In this document: positions 49,990-64,000 of the stretch, in pieces
Numbering within the stretch: the first letter of the stretch is position 1
How the letters are laid out: every line of letters begins with the position of its first letter
NCBI GenBank assembly: GCA_963760435.1
Contig: CAVXDE010000040.1
Location: forward strand, 62,001 to 126,000
Reading direction: 5' to 3'
Origin: JAFAXD01 sp963760435
Lineage (GTDB): Bacteria; Pseudomonadota; Alphaproteobacteria; Rhizobiales; Xanthobacteraceae
DNA: 64,000 nt
Notes under the pieces: generated by a model
The model's database searches: none
Seen by the model: the letters and a program-made list of their open reading frames with translations, nothing else
What the model was told of the DNA's origin: nothing
Made by a program: the position numbers and the translations under genes

Positions 49990-50150
49990 TTCAGCGTCAG
50001 CCGGGGTCTTCCTTGGGGGCGTTTGCGTATCCAGGGGGAAGGAAGACCTGCGTGGCTGCGCGCTGCGAGTAGCCCGATGCTCCTGGCGCGCTTCGTCCGG
50101 TCCTTTCACCGCCGCCAGATACCTGGCGGCGCCCCGCACCAGGATGCGCA

Positions 50151-56459
<6,309 letters not shown>

Positions 56460-56476
56460 GAGCCGGAGAAGCGTAA

Positions 56477-58379
56477 ATGGCGGCAGACCCGCACCAAAAG
56501 GTCAATATTCTGCTGGTCGATGACCATCCGGCCAAGCTCATGGCTTACGAGGTCATCCTGCAGGACCTCGGTGAAAACCTGATCAAGGCAGCGTCCGGCA
56601 AAGAAGCTCTGGAACAGCTGTTGCGCAACGAAGTCGCGGTCGTGTTGGTCGACGTCTGCATGCCGGATCTCGACGGCTTCCAGCTCGCGCAGATGATTCG
56701 TGAGCATCCGCGGTTCCAGAGCACGGCGATGATCTTCATCTCGGCCATTCACCTTAGCGATGTTGACCGCCTGCGCGGCTATGCGATGGGCGCGGTCGAT
56801 TACGTGCCGGTCCCGGTGATCCCTGAGGTGCTGCGGGCGAAGGTGAAGGTGTTCGCCGAGCTCTACCGCAAGACCCGTTTGCTCGAACGGCTCAACGCCG
56901 AGCTCGAGAGCCGCGTGACCTCGCGCACCGCCGAGCTCGAAGCCTCGACCGCACGTCTGCTCGACACGGAGCAGCGGCGTTCACTCGCGCTGATGGCCGG
57001 TAGCATGGGGTCGTGGGAGTGGGACGGTGCGACCGGGCGGCTCATCTGGGACGACGGGCAATACCGGATCTGCGGCGTCGACCCGAAGTCTTTCGTGGTC
57101 ACGCCGGACAACGCGAAAGCGTTGGTCCACCCCGATGACTGGGAACGCCTGTTCAACGCGTCGGCCCCCGTGTTGAGTCACGGCAAGCCGTTCCAGTCCG
57201 ACTTCCGCGTGCGCCGACCCAACGGGGAGATCCGCTGGTGCGTGGGGACCGCTATTGCCACGGTTGATAACGCGGGTCGCACGCTGCGAATCACGGGTGT
57301 CACGGTCGACATCACCGAACGCAAGCACGCCGAGGAACGCCAGTTATTGCTCGCCCAGGAGGTCGATCATCGCGCCAAGAACGCGCTGACATTGGTGCAG
57401 TCCATTCTGCGGCTCACGCGCGCAGGCGATATCAACGAGTACGTCGAGGCGGTGGAAGGCCGGATCAAGGCGCTGTCACGCGCGCATACGATTCTCTCGC
57501 ATTCGCGCTGGCAGGGTGCCGATCTCGGCGGGCTCATCGATGAGGAGTTCGCCCCCTACACCTGCGCCGGCTCCGAGCAGGTCCAGGTCGATGGACCCAA
57601 AGCATTTCTCGATCCCAATACGGCGCAGGCATTGGCCTTGACCCTGCACGAGCTTGCTGCCAACGCGGCCAAGTATGGGGCGCTGTCGAGCGAACACGGG
57701 CGTATTGAGTTGTCCTGGGGGTTCGAACAGGACCGCCTCGTCGTAACCTGGGCCGAAAGCGGCGGTCCGCGCGTGCGGCGTCCGGCGGCGTCCGGCTTTG
57801 GCACCAAGATTATCTTGGGCAGCGTCGAGCGCCAGCTGCATGGGGCGGTGACGTTCGAATGGCGGCCGGAGGGTTTGCGTTGTGTGATGTCGGTCCCGCG
57901 CCCCAAAGTACAGAATGGACCAATCGGGCTCGAACGGCTCAGTCAGAAGTCACAAAAGGGCAGACCCGCAGCCGCGGCGCCGCGCGCTGGCCGGGTCATG
58001 ATCGTCGAGGATGAAGCATTGATCGCCATGGTTCTGGTGGATCACCTGCAGGAACTGGGGCTGATGGCGGTCGGACCATTCAGCCGCGTGGGTGACGCGC
58101 TCAAAGTCGAGGGCGAGGTCGATGCCGCTATTCTTGACGTCAATCTTGCCGGCGAGTCGGTTTATCCCGTCGCAGAGATGCTGAAGGCGCGCGGGGTGCC
58201 GTTTTTGTTCATGACTGGCTACGGTTCAGCCAGCATCGATTCCGCGCTTTGCCGATGTGCCTGTGCTGCAGAAGCCGATCGAAGCCAAGACATTGGAAGA
58301 CATGTTGTTGGACCGAAACATGCACTTCAACCTGCGCCGCGACAACGATATGGAGCCGGTGCAGCGCCAGGCTGTGTGA
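56477..58379 (+). pseudogene. Receiver-PAS-HWE histidine kinase-receiver, one-base frameshift near its end
   Basis: Residues about 10-125 are a receiver (NILLVDDHPAKLMAYEVIL, VVLVDVCMPDLDGFQLAQM). A coiled coil leads into a PAS/PAC domain (LMAGSMGSWEWDGATGRLIWDDGQYRICGVD, FRVRRPNGEIRWCVGTA). The kinase is of HWE type: EVDHRAKNALTLVQSILRLTR with the His, LHELAANAAKYGALSSEHGRIELSW, WAESGGPRV. A C-terminal receiver (RVMIVEDEALIAMVLVDHL, AAILDVNLAGESVYPVAEML) loses its frame after GYGSASIDS: one extra base at 58241-58244, and the next frame then reads RFADVPVLQKPIEAKTLEDMLLD to a stop at 58377, the normal end. HWE kinases include those feeding PhyR in the general stress response. It lies 17 bases after the poly-HAMP kinase, probably same operon. 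Confidence 0.82.
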
Positions 58380-58397
58380 GACTCGCGGCCACGACGC

Positions 58398-59429
58398 ATG
58401 ATGCGCCCCTTTTCAAGACATTTTGTTGCTTGTGCGTTTGGCGGCGCCATCATGGCGGCGTCGCCGATGGCCGTTTCTGGCGCTGAACACACCGCCTACG
58501 GACCGGAGCTCGAGGGCTTCATCTATCCGTACGAGGTGCACCGCTTCGAATTCAAATCGCAGCGGCAGAACATCGCGATGGCTTATATGGACGTGACGCC
58601 ATCAGCGCCGAACGGCCGCACCGCGGTGTTGCTGCACGGGGCGAACTTCTGTGCGGCGACCTGGGGCGAAACCATCGAGGTTTTGCGGCAAGCCGGTTAT
58701 CGCGTCGTCGCTCCGGACCAGATCGGGTTTTGCAAGTCGAGCAAGCCTGAGAGCTACCAGTTCACCCTGCAACAGCTTGCAACCAACACCAACGAACTGC
58801 TCACATCCTTAGGGATCAGGCGCGCAACGATCGTCGGCCACTCGATGGGTGGCATGCTGGCGATGCGATATGCGTTGATGTTTCCGGATGCCGTCGAGCA
58901 ACTCGTGCTGGTCGACCCGCTTGGCCTTGAAGACTGGCAGGCGCAAGGCGTGCCGTTCATTCCGCTCGATCGGAGCCATCAGGCCGAGATGCGGACGAGC
59001 TTCGACAGCATCAGGCAATATCAGCAAAGATTCTACTATGGCGGCGAATGGAAGCCCGAATACGACCGCTGGGTCGATATGCTGGGCGGCATGTATGCCG
59101 GGCCGGGCACTGACATCGTCGCTTGGAGCCGCGCGCGCCTTGCCGAAATGATTTTCACGCAGCCCGTGGTGTATGAGCTCGAACATATCCGGCCGCCAAC
59201 CTTGTTGTTGATCGGTCAGAAGGACCGCACGGCGCCCGGCGCGACACGCGCTCCCTCGGAAGTCGCGAGCAAGCTCGGAAATTATCCGGCGCTTGGGCGC
59301 GCGGCGGCCAAACGCATTCCGCACGCGACCCTGGTCGAGTTTCCCGAGCTGGGACATGCTCCGCAGATCCAGGCGCCGGCCCAGTTTCACGACGCGCTGT
59401 TGAAAGGGCTCGCAGCCGTCGCACGTTAG
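58398..59429 (+). CDS. Exported alpha/beta hydrolase
   Basis: After a signal peptide (FVACAFGGAIMAASPMAVSGAE) comes an alpha/beta hydrolase fold: TAVLLHGANFCAATWGETIEVLRQAGYRVVAPDQIGFCKSSKP, GHSMGGMLAMRYALMFPDAVEQLVLVDP with the nucleophile Ser, LLIGQKDRTAPGA with the Asp and ELGHAPQIQAP with the His. All three catalytic residues are in place. The substrate is unknown; related exported esterases act on small esters or lactones. It lies 18 bases after the kinase stop and may be in its operon. About 343 residues. Confidence 0.87.
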   Translation: MMRPFSRHFVACAFGGAIMAASPMAVSGAEHTAYGPELEGFIYPYEVHRFEFKSQRQNIAMAYMDVTPSAPNGRTAVLLHGANFCAATWGETIEVLRQAGYRVVAPDQIGFCKSSKPESYQFTLQQLATNTNELLTSLGIRRATIVGHSMGGMLAMRYALMFPDAVEQLVLVDPLGLEDWQAQGVPFIPLDRSHQAEMRTSFDSIRQYQQRFYYGGEWKPEYDRWVDMLGGMYAGPGTDIVAWSRARLAEMIFTQPVVYELEHIRPPTLLLIGQKDRTAPGATRAPSEVASKLGNYPALGRAAAKRIPHATLVEFPELGHAPQIQAPAQFHDALLKGLAAVAR

Positions 59430-59553
59430 GCGAGGGCGCGTACAACCTACGCGCGTTCCTCCCCAAGCTCCGCAAAGTGATGGCGGTCATATCTGCGCGG
59501 CGCACTCCTGCTAATCTCAAACCGAATTTTCATAGTCCGCGGGAGGTGAAGCG

Positions 59554-61227
59554 ATGATGCGTTCCATCGTTCACATTGCAGCGTTCGCAGCGGGTCTCAT
59601 CTACAGCATTCAGACGGCGAGCGCGGAGAACCGGGTTGCCCTCGTGATCGGACAATCGGCGTATCGCAGCGTTCCGGCGCTGCCCAATCCGGCCAACGAC
59701 GCCAAGATGATGACGGGTTTGCTGACGGCGGCCGGGTTCGACGTGACAGCCGTCCCCGATGCGTCGCAGACCGAGATGCGCAGGGCGATTGCGGATTTTA
59801 TCGACAAGCTCAACAACAAAGGACCAGATACAGTCGCGCTGCTCTATTACGCCGGCCATGGTTTACAGGTTGACGGCGAGAACTTTCTGCTGGCGGTCGA
59901 TGTCTCCGTGCTGCACGAAACCGATGTTCCGTTGCAAGGCGTGCGGCTCAACGATTTGTTGAACTCACTTGCGCTGATCCCGAGCAAGACCCGCATCGTC
60001 ATGCTCGATGCCTGCCGCGACAATCCGTTCCCTGAGCTGGAGAAGTCGATCGGTCACGGTCTTGCACTGGTTGAGACCAAAGCCGGCGCAGCGGGTTCCT
60101 TTATCTCGTTTTCGACCTCGCCGGGTTCCGTCGCGGAGGACGGTGCGGGCGCGGACAGTCCCTACACCACAGCGCTGCTCGCCGCGGCGCATGAGCCAGG
60201 ACTCACCATCGAGGAGGCGCTCAAGCGCGTGCGCGTGTCCGTGAACCAGGCGACTGATGGACGGCAAACACCTTGGGACAGTTCCTCGCTCACCACGGAT
60301 TTTTATTTCTTTCCTGGTTCGGCGGGCGGACATGTTGGCCAGACCGGCGCACGCACTGCGCAAGGTTGGCAGCGCGAGTTGCAAACATTGCAACCGAAGG
60401 CCGCCTACGAGCGGGTGATCGGTGAGGACACTCTGGAAGCCTATGAGGCGTTCCTGACGGTGTTCGCCGATTCCCCATTCGGGACGCGCGTGCGCGACCT
60501 CCTGGTCCGACGGCAGGAAATGACCGCCTGGGCAGCCGCGGTCGCAATCAACACGCCGGACGGCTACGCGGCGTTCCTCGCGGCTTACCCCGGAAGCGAC
60601 CTCGCTGCGACGGCACGCAAACTGCAGGACCGCGCGCGCAACCGCCCGCAAATCGCGGCGCTTGGCCAAGCGGCGATCCCCATAGGCTTGCCGTCGGCCG
60701 GCGGGGGAGGAAATTCGAACCCCGCAACCTTAGCGGCGAACGCTCCGACATGCCCCTGTGCCCCGACGCCGGCGCCGCTGACGATCCCGCCACTCAAACG
60801 CACGGATGTGACGCCAAACCCGGTCGAGACGACGCCTGCTTTGCCGAAGCATGTCGATATTCCGGTGGTGCCGCCGAAGCGGGTCGACGTGTCACCGCCG
60901 CCACAGATTATTGTCACCGCGCCGCCGCCGAAGCACGTCGATGTTCCCCCGCCGGTGATCACGCATGTGGACCCGCCGAAGGTCATTGTCGACCGCCAGC
61001 CGCCTCCGGTGATCATCCAGCGGCCGCCGCCGCCCGTGACCGTCCAGCATCCGTCGCCGGTTTTTGTTCAGCATCCGCCTCCCGCGACTACGCGGCCGAG
61101 TGGTGGCGATTCGCTCGGCGCGGCGCTGATGATCGGCGGGTTGATCGCCGGTGGGCTGGCATTCGGGCACCATGGTGGCGGCAACATGGGCGGTGGGACG
61201 ATGATGCATCCCCCAGGCCGCTACTGA
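59554..61227 (+). CDS. Exported caspase-like peptidase (C14) with intact dyad and Pro-rich tail
   Basis: A signal peptide (AAFAAGLIYSIQTASAE) is followed by the caspase fold: NRVALVIGQSAYRSVPALPNPANDAKMMTGLLTAAGFDV, LLYYAGHGLQVDGENFLL with His at residue 102, IVMLDACRDNPF with Cys at residue 154, and SPYTTALLAA. The His-Cys dyad is complete, so it is the one of three local caspase-like proteins likely to be active; bacterial members of the family cleave after Arg or Lys, or have unknown specificity. A proline-rich tail (PPKRVDVSPPPQIIVTAPPPKH and similar) and a Gly-rich membrane-like segment MIGGLIAGGLAFGHHGGG end the protein. ATG 59554 after GGGAGGTG is well placed. Confidence 0.87.
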   Translation: MMRSIVHIAAFAAGLIYSIQTASAENRVALVIGQSAYRSVPALPNPANDAKMMTGLLTAAGFDVTAVPDASQTEMRRAIADFIDKLNNKGPDTVALLYYAGHGLQVDGENFLLAVDVSVLHETDVPLQGVRLNDLLNSLALIPSKTRIVMLDACRDNPFPELEKSIGHGLALVETKAGAAGSFISFSTSPGSVAEDGAGADSPYTTALLAAAHEPGLTIEEALKRVRVSVNQATDGRQTPWDSSSLTTDFYFFPGSAGGHVGQTGARTAQGWQRELQTLQPKAAYERVIGEDTLEAYEAFLTVFADSPFGTRVRDLLVRRQEMTAWAAAVAINTPDGYAAFLAAYPGSDLAATARKLQDRARNRPQIAALGQAAIPIGLPSAGGGGNSNPATLAANAPTCPCAPTPAPLTIPPLKRTDVTPNPVETTPALPKHVDIPVVPPKRVDVSPPPQIIVTAPPPKHVDVPPPVITHVDPPKVIVDRQPPPVIIQRPPPPVTVQHPSPVFVQHPPPATTRPSGGDSLGAALMIGGLIAGGLAFGHHGGGNMGGGTMMHPPGRY

Positions 61228-61237
61228 CCCCCCGCGA

Positions 61238-61789
61238 TCAGTGATCCGCGGCCGTGGTGAGCCGGAATGATTTGAACCAGCGATCGGCATCGGTGGGGAA
61301 GGGCTCTCCGATCGGCGCGATCGCCAACAGGTGATACATCTTGCGTCCGACCACGTAGTATCGGCTGCGCACTTGATGCGTCTTCGTATCCAGCTCGGGA
61401 TGTTGAGCTTCGAACTCGAACTCGGCGCCTTGATACTTGCCGAGCGCCAGCTCCGATCGCGTGCGCATTTTTCCGTTGACGGATCCGAGCGCACCTTCCT
61501 GCGCCTGCGCATGGATTTGTTGAAGCGAGCGTTTGTCTTTGCTGTGTCGCTCGTACACGAACAGCATCAAGGCCGTGTTGGAGTTCGCCGCGCTGGTGTA
61601 GATGTGGGCGTCGGCGGTCCCACCCATCACATAAATCGGTTGCGAGTTCCGCGCCGGCTCGGCCGGGGCCGCGATGGCAAAACCGTCGCCGGTATAGACG
61701 TATTCTTTCCAGGTATCAGTCTGGGCGACGGCCGCACTTACGAGCACAAAAAGCGCAAACGAGCTAAGTCCGGCTACGATATGTTTCAT
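61238..61789 (-). CDS. Exported protein of unknown function
   Basis: The signal peptide (HIVAGLSSFALFVLVSAAVAQ) is followed by a beta-rich mature domain: YVYTGDGFAIAAPAEPARNSQPIYVM, LMLFVYERHSKDKRSLQQIHAQAQEG, ELALGKYQGAEFEFEAQHPELDTKTHQVRSRYYVVGRKMYHLLAIAPIGEPFPTDADRWFKSFRLTT. The end (Y-Y-V-V-G-R-K-M-Y-x-L-x-A ... F-x-S-F-R-L) resembles exported domains common in Myxococcus- and Bradyrhizobium-like bacteria. No function is known. The start at 61789 is chosen for the signal peptide. It is encoded between two caspase-like genes on the opposite strand. Confidence 0.75.
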   Translation of the reverse strand: MKHIVAGLSSFALFVLVSAAVAQTDTWKEYVYTGDGFAIAAPAEPARNSQPIYVMGGTADAHIYTSAANSNTALMLFVYERHSKDKRSLQQIHAQAQEGALGSVNGKMRTRSELALGKYQGAEFEFEAQHPELDTKTHQVRSRYYVVGRKMYHLLAIAPIGEPFPTDADRWFKSFRLTTAADH

Positions 61790-62072
61790 TGGAGTACACC
61801 GCCCGCTCGTGGACATCCGAACCGAAGTGCACATGAGCAGGATGCCATTGGACTTTGGGCGATTGATTGTGCTGGTTTCTTTGAGCCGGCGCAACCCGTT
61901 GTGGGGACCGTCACTGAATGGGTCGGCGCCGAACCTGCATGGTTTCGGGCGCATCGGTCCCCCCGGCGTTTGATCTCGGGCCTGGTCGCGACTAGCATCC
62001 GCCCGGGTTCGGCCACCATTGGGGCTATGGTGCCGATCCGGCTACAGCGGGAGAGGGTTTCTGGGGCAGGGC

Positions 62073-63611
62073 ATGCGTCTCGTCTTCATTCTATTGGCAA
62101 GTCTGATCATTGTGCCGGGCAGCTGCCCCGCGAATGCGGAGCAGACCACGGCAGCCGATGCGCAGACGCGGATTGCATTGGTCATCGGCAATGCGAACTA
62201 CCAGGATGCGGACACGCCCCTCAAAGATCCGGTCGGCGATGCTCGGGCCCTGGGGTCTGCCTTGGAACTTGCCGGCTTCGATGTCGACGTTGCGGAGGAC
62301 CTGACCAAGGACGCGATGCGTCGCACGCTCGACCGATTCTACGACAAGGTCAAACCAGGTGCCGTGACGCTGATCTTCTTCAGCGGATACGGCATTCAGT
62401 CCAATCGGCAAAACTATCTGATCCCGACCGACGCGCACATCTGGACTGAATCCGATGTACGGCGTGACGGCATGAGCCTCGCCGCCATCTTGTCTGAGCT
62501 CGGCAATCGCCAGCCGAGCGCGGCTATCGCGGTTCTCGAAGCGGCGCGCCGAAATCCGTTCGAGCGCCGCTATCGGCTGGCGCCGGCGGGACTTGCAGCC
62601 ATTGCCGCCACGCCAGGCACGCTTATCGCGCACGCAGCCGCTCCCAACGCGCTGCTCGACGATACTAATCGCGGCCTGTTTGTCGGCGAGCTGATCAAGC
62701 AAATCAGTAAAGCCGATTCGCCCGTACAGGATGTGTTTAATCGCACCAGCCTTGCGGTGTCGCAGGCGTCGCAGGGCGGACAGGTCCCCTGGGTCTCGTC
62801 CGCGCTCGGCGACCAAGTATCATTCGGCGAGAAATCAATCACGGCGCCGGCGACGCCGCAATCCAAAGTGGCGGCTGTCGAGCCGGCCAAACCTGAGGAA
62901 CAACAAACAACCGAACCCGCCAAGCCGCAGGCGTCAGAACAATCGGTTTCGAGCCAAAACACGCCAAGAAATAGTCCGGCGAATCCCCAGGCTGCCAACA
63001 CGACTGCGCCGCCCACGGCGGCCGACCCAGGTAATTCCACCAACAAATCGGGTGCAGTCATCGCGCGCGTCGATCCTGACCAGGGACGAGTTTCCTCGAT
63101 TGCAATCAACCCGGCCGATGACGCGGCCATCAAGGCGCTCGACGCGAAGTTGGTGCAAAACCCCAATGATGCGAACGCGTTCTACCGGCGTGGCCAGCTT
63201 TACGCCAAGAACGGCGTGTTTCCGCGCGCGGCGGACGATTTCGACGCCGCAATCCGGCTCAATCCCAAGGATCCGGAAGCCTTCAACAATCGCTGTTGGG
63301 TAAGGGCGATGGTTGCTGATCCCAAAACGGCGCTCGCGGATTGTGACGAGGCGCTTCGGCTGCGTCCTGGTTTCGCCGATGCGCTCGACAGCCGCGGGCT
63401 TGTGCATCTGAAACTCAGCATGAGCCAGAGCGCGATCGCGGACTATGACGCCGCGCTGAAGGTCAAGCCAAACCAAGCCTCCTCGCTTTACGGCCGGGGC
63501 ATCGGCAAGCTGCGGATCGGAAAGGCGGCGGAAGGCAACGCCGATATTGCCGCCGCCAAGGCGATCGATTCCGGCATTGCCGAGGAGTTTGCAAGCTACG
63601 GCATACGCTGA
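62073..63611 (+). CDS. Exported caspase-fold pseudopeptidase with TPR tail
   Basis: A signal peptide (LVFILLASLIIVPGSCPANAE) precedes a caspase fold: TRIALVIGNANYQDADTPLKDPVGDARALGSALELAGFDV, TLIFFSGYGIQSNRQNYLIPTDA and AIAVLEAARRNPF. The catalytic His is Tyr at residue 106 and the Cys is Ala at residue 158, so it cannot be a cysteine peptidase. A Pro/Ala/Gln linker (residues about 275-350) leads to tetratricopeptide repeats (ANAFYRRGQLYAKNGVFPRAADDFDAAIRLNPKDPEAFNNRCWV; LRPGFADALDSRGLVHLKLSM; YDAALKVKPNQASSLYGRGI), which bind protein partners. ATG 62073 is chosen for the signal peptide; the frame is open upstream to 62019. About 512 residues. Confidence 0.85.
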   Translation: MRLVFILLASLIIVPGSCPANAEQTTAADAQTRIALVIGNANYQDADTPLKDPVGDARALGSALELAGFDVDVAEDLTKDAMRRTLDRFYDKVKPGAVTLIFFSGYGIQSNRQNYLIPTDAHIWTESDVRRDGMSLAAILSELGNRQPSAAIAVLEAARRNPFERRYRLAPAGLAAIAATPGTLIAHAAAPNALLDDTNRGLFVGELIKQISKADSPVQDVFNRTSLAVSQASQGGQVPWVSSALGDQVSFGEKSITAPATPQSKVAAVEPAKPEEQQTTEPAKPQASEQSVSSQNTPRNSPANPQAANTTAPPTAADPGNSTNKSGAVIARVDPDQGRVSSIAINPADDAAIKALDAKLVQNPNDANAFYRRGQLYAKNGVFPRAADDFDAAIRLNPKDPEAFNNRCWVRAMVADPKTALADCDEALRLRPGFADALDSRGLVHLKLSMSQSAIADYDAALKVKPNQASSLYGRGIGKLRIGKAAEGNADIAAAKAIDSGIAEEFASYGIR

Positions 63612-63671
63612 TCCCGCGGCACGTGCTGACGCGGGTCAGTTAAAACAGTGTTGAGACACGGGGAGAGCGCT

Positions 63672-64000
63672 ATGTCCCGACGTGACGACGCACGAAGAGG
63701 GCTCGCGTGTGCGCCTCCCTTGAGATTGATCGTTGTCAGTGCATTGCTCCTCGCCGGCGCACGCGTCGCAGCGGCCGATCCGATCTCGGCAGAGCAGATC
63801 ATCAATGCGCTGGCCCCCAAGCCGGTGACGCGCAGCTTGACCTTGTCGTCGCCGCAAGCGCCGGCAACCTCTCCGGAGGAGGCCAAGGTTCTCGAACTCG
63901 GTGCGAAACCGGCCCACCCGATCACTCACGCTCGATGAGCGCCAGGAGCTTGCCACCATCGCCAAGGATAAGCTGAGCATCGATATCGACATCGACTTTG
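63672..64000 (+). pseudogene. OmpA family exported protein, partial at window end, one-base frameshift
   Basis: The start MSRRDDARRGLACAPPLRLIVVSALLLAGARVAAAD is a signal peptide, followed by PISAEQIINALAPKPVTRSLT. One frame stops after AKPAHPITHAR, but the next continues RSLTLDERQELATIAKDKLSI, the start of an OmpA-like peptidoglycan-binding domain (S-I-D-x-D-I-x-F). An extra C in CCC at 63917-63919 would join them (GCC CAC CGA TCA CTC). The remainder lies past position 64000. OmpA-like domains bind diaminopimelate in peptidoglycan. It follows the TPR caspase-like gene by 60 bases. Confidence 0.72.

Overview
The window is high-GC DNA with the gene content of an alphaproteobacterium of the Hyphomicrobiales, most like the Bradyrhizobium/Rhodopseudomonas/Xanthobacteraceae side. 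This is inferred from the family mix (HWE kinase, MDR, GFA, DUF763 and DUF1993 proteins, OmpA-like exported protein), from a palindromic interspersed repeat typical of Bradyrhizobium-like genomes at 26.5-26.7 kb, and from an EcfG-type promoter at 49.97 kb. No rRNA, tRNA or CRISPR array was seen.

Layout. 0-3.5 kb: a GNAT acetyltransferase, a YCII/DGPF protein, and an HxlR regulator divergent from a RibD_C/glutathione transferase/SnoaL operon, with a palindromic operator between them. 3.5-5.8 kb: an NTF2-like gene bracketed by two repeat blocks, then an AT-rich leader and a RepA-like plasmid/phage ATPase that is frameshifted. 5.8-13.8 kb: ankyrin protein, lipoprotein, L,D-transpeptidase, PadR pair, SRPBCC protein, LysR, methyltransferase and MFS. 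13.8-15.1 kb: a gene graveyard of TetR, azoreductase and AraC 3' remnants around a small cupin gene. 15.1-26.5 kb: small-molecule and stress enzymes, a nucleotide cyclase, and a VapBC-like toxin-antitoxin pair. 26.7-32.2 kb: a phosphonoacetate module with a SorC regulator, branched-chain-type binding protein, PhnA hydrolase, a second alkaline-phosphatase-superfamily enzyme and half an MFS transporter. 32.2-36.9 kb: a PaoABC-like molybdenum hydroxylase divergent from a TetR gene with a perfect operator. 36.9-46.7 kb: a RidA-like protein, an intact IS701-type element, a broken epimerase, GFA, DUF763, AlkB-like, hydrolase, ArsC-like, methyltransferase and SDR genes, and dctA.

46.8-64 kb is the most unusual part. 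It holds three caspase-fold exported proteins, of which two have lost both catalytic residues and one keeps the His-Cys dyad. Between them lie a 2102-residue soluble hybrid kinase built on eleven 92-residue HAMP units, an HWE-type receiver/PAS kinase, and an exported alpha/beta hydrolase; an OmpA-like gene runs off the end. The kinase is preceded by a good EcfG (general stress) promoter candidate. Together they look like a stress-signalling and envelope-effector locus.

A caution runs through the window: at least eleven one-base shifts interrupt nine otherwise well-preserved genes, mostly single-base insertions in G/C runs. They may be real pseudogenisation or uncorrected sequencing errors. 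I annotate the joined gene and state the break in each case.
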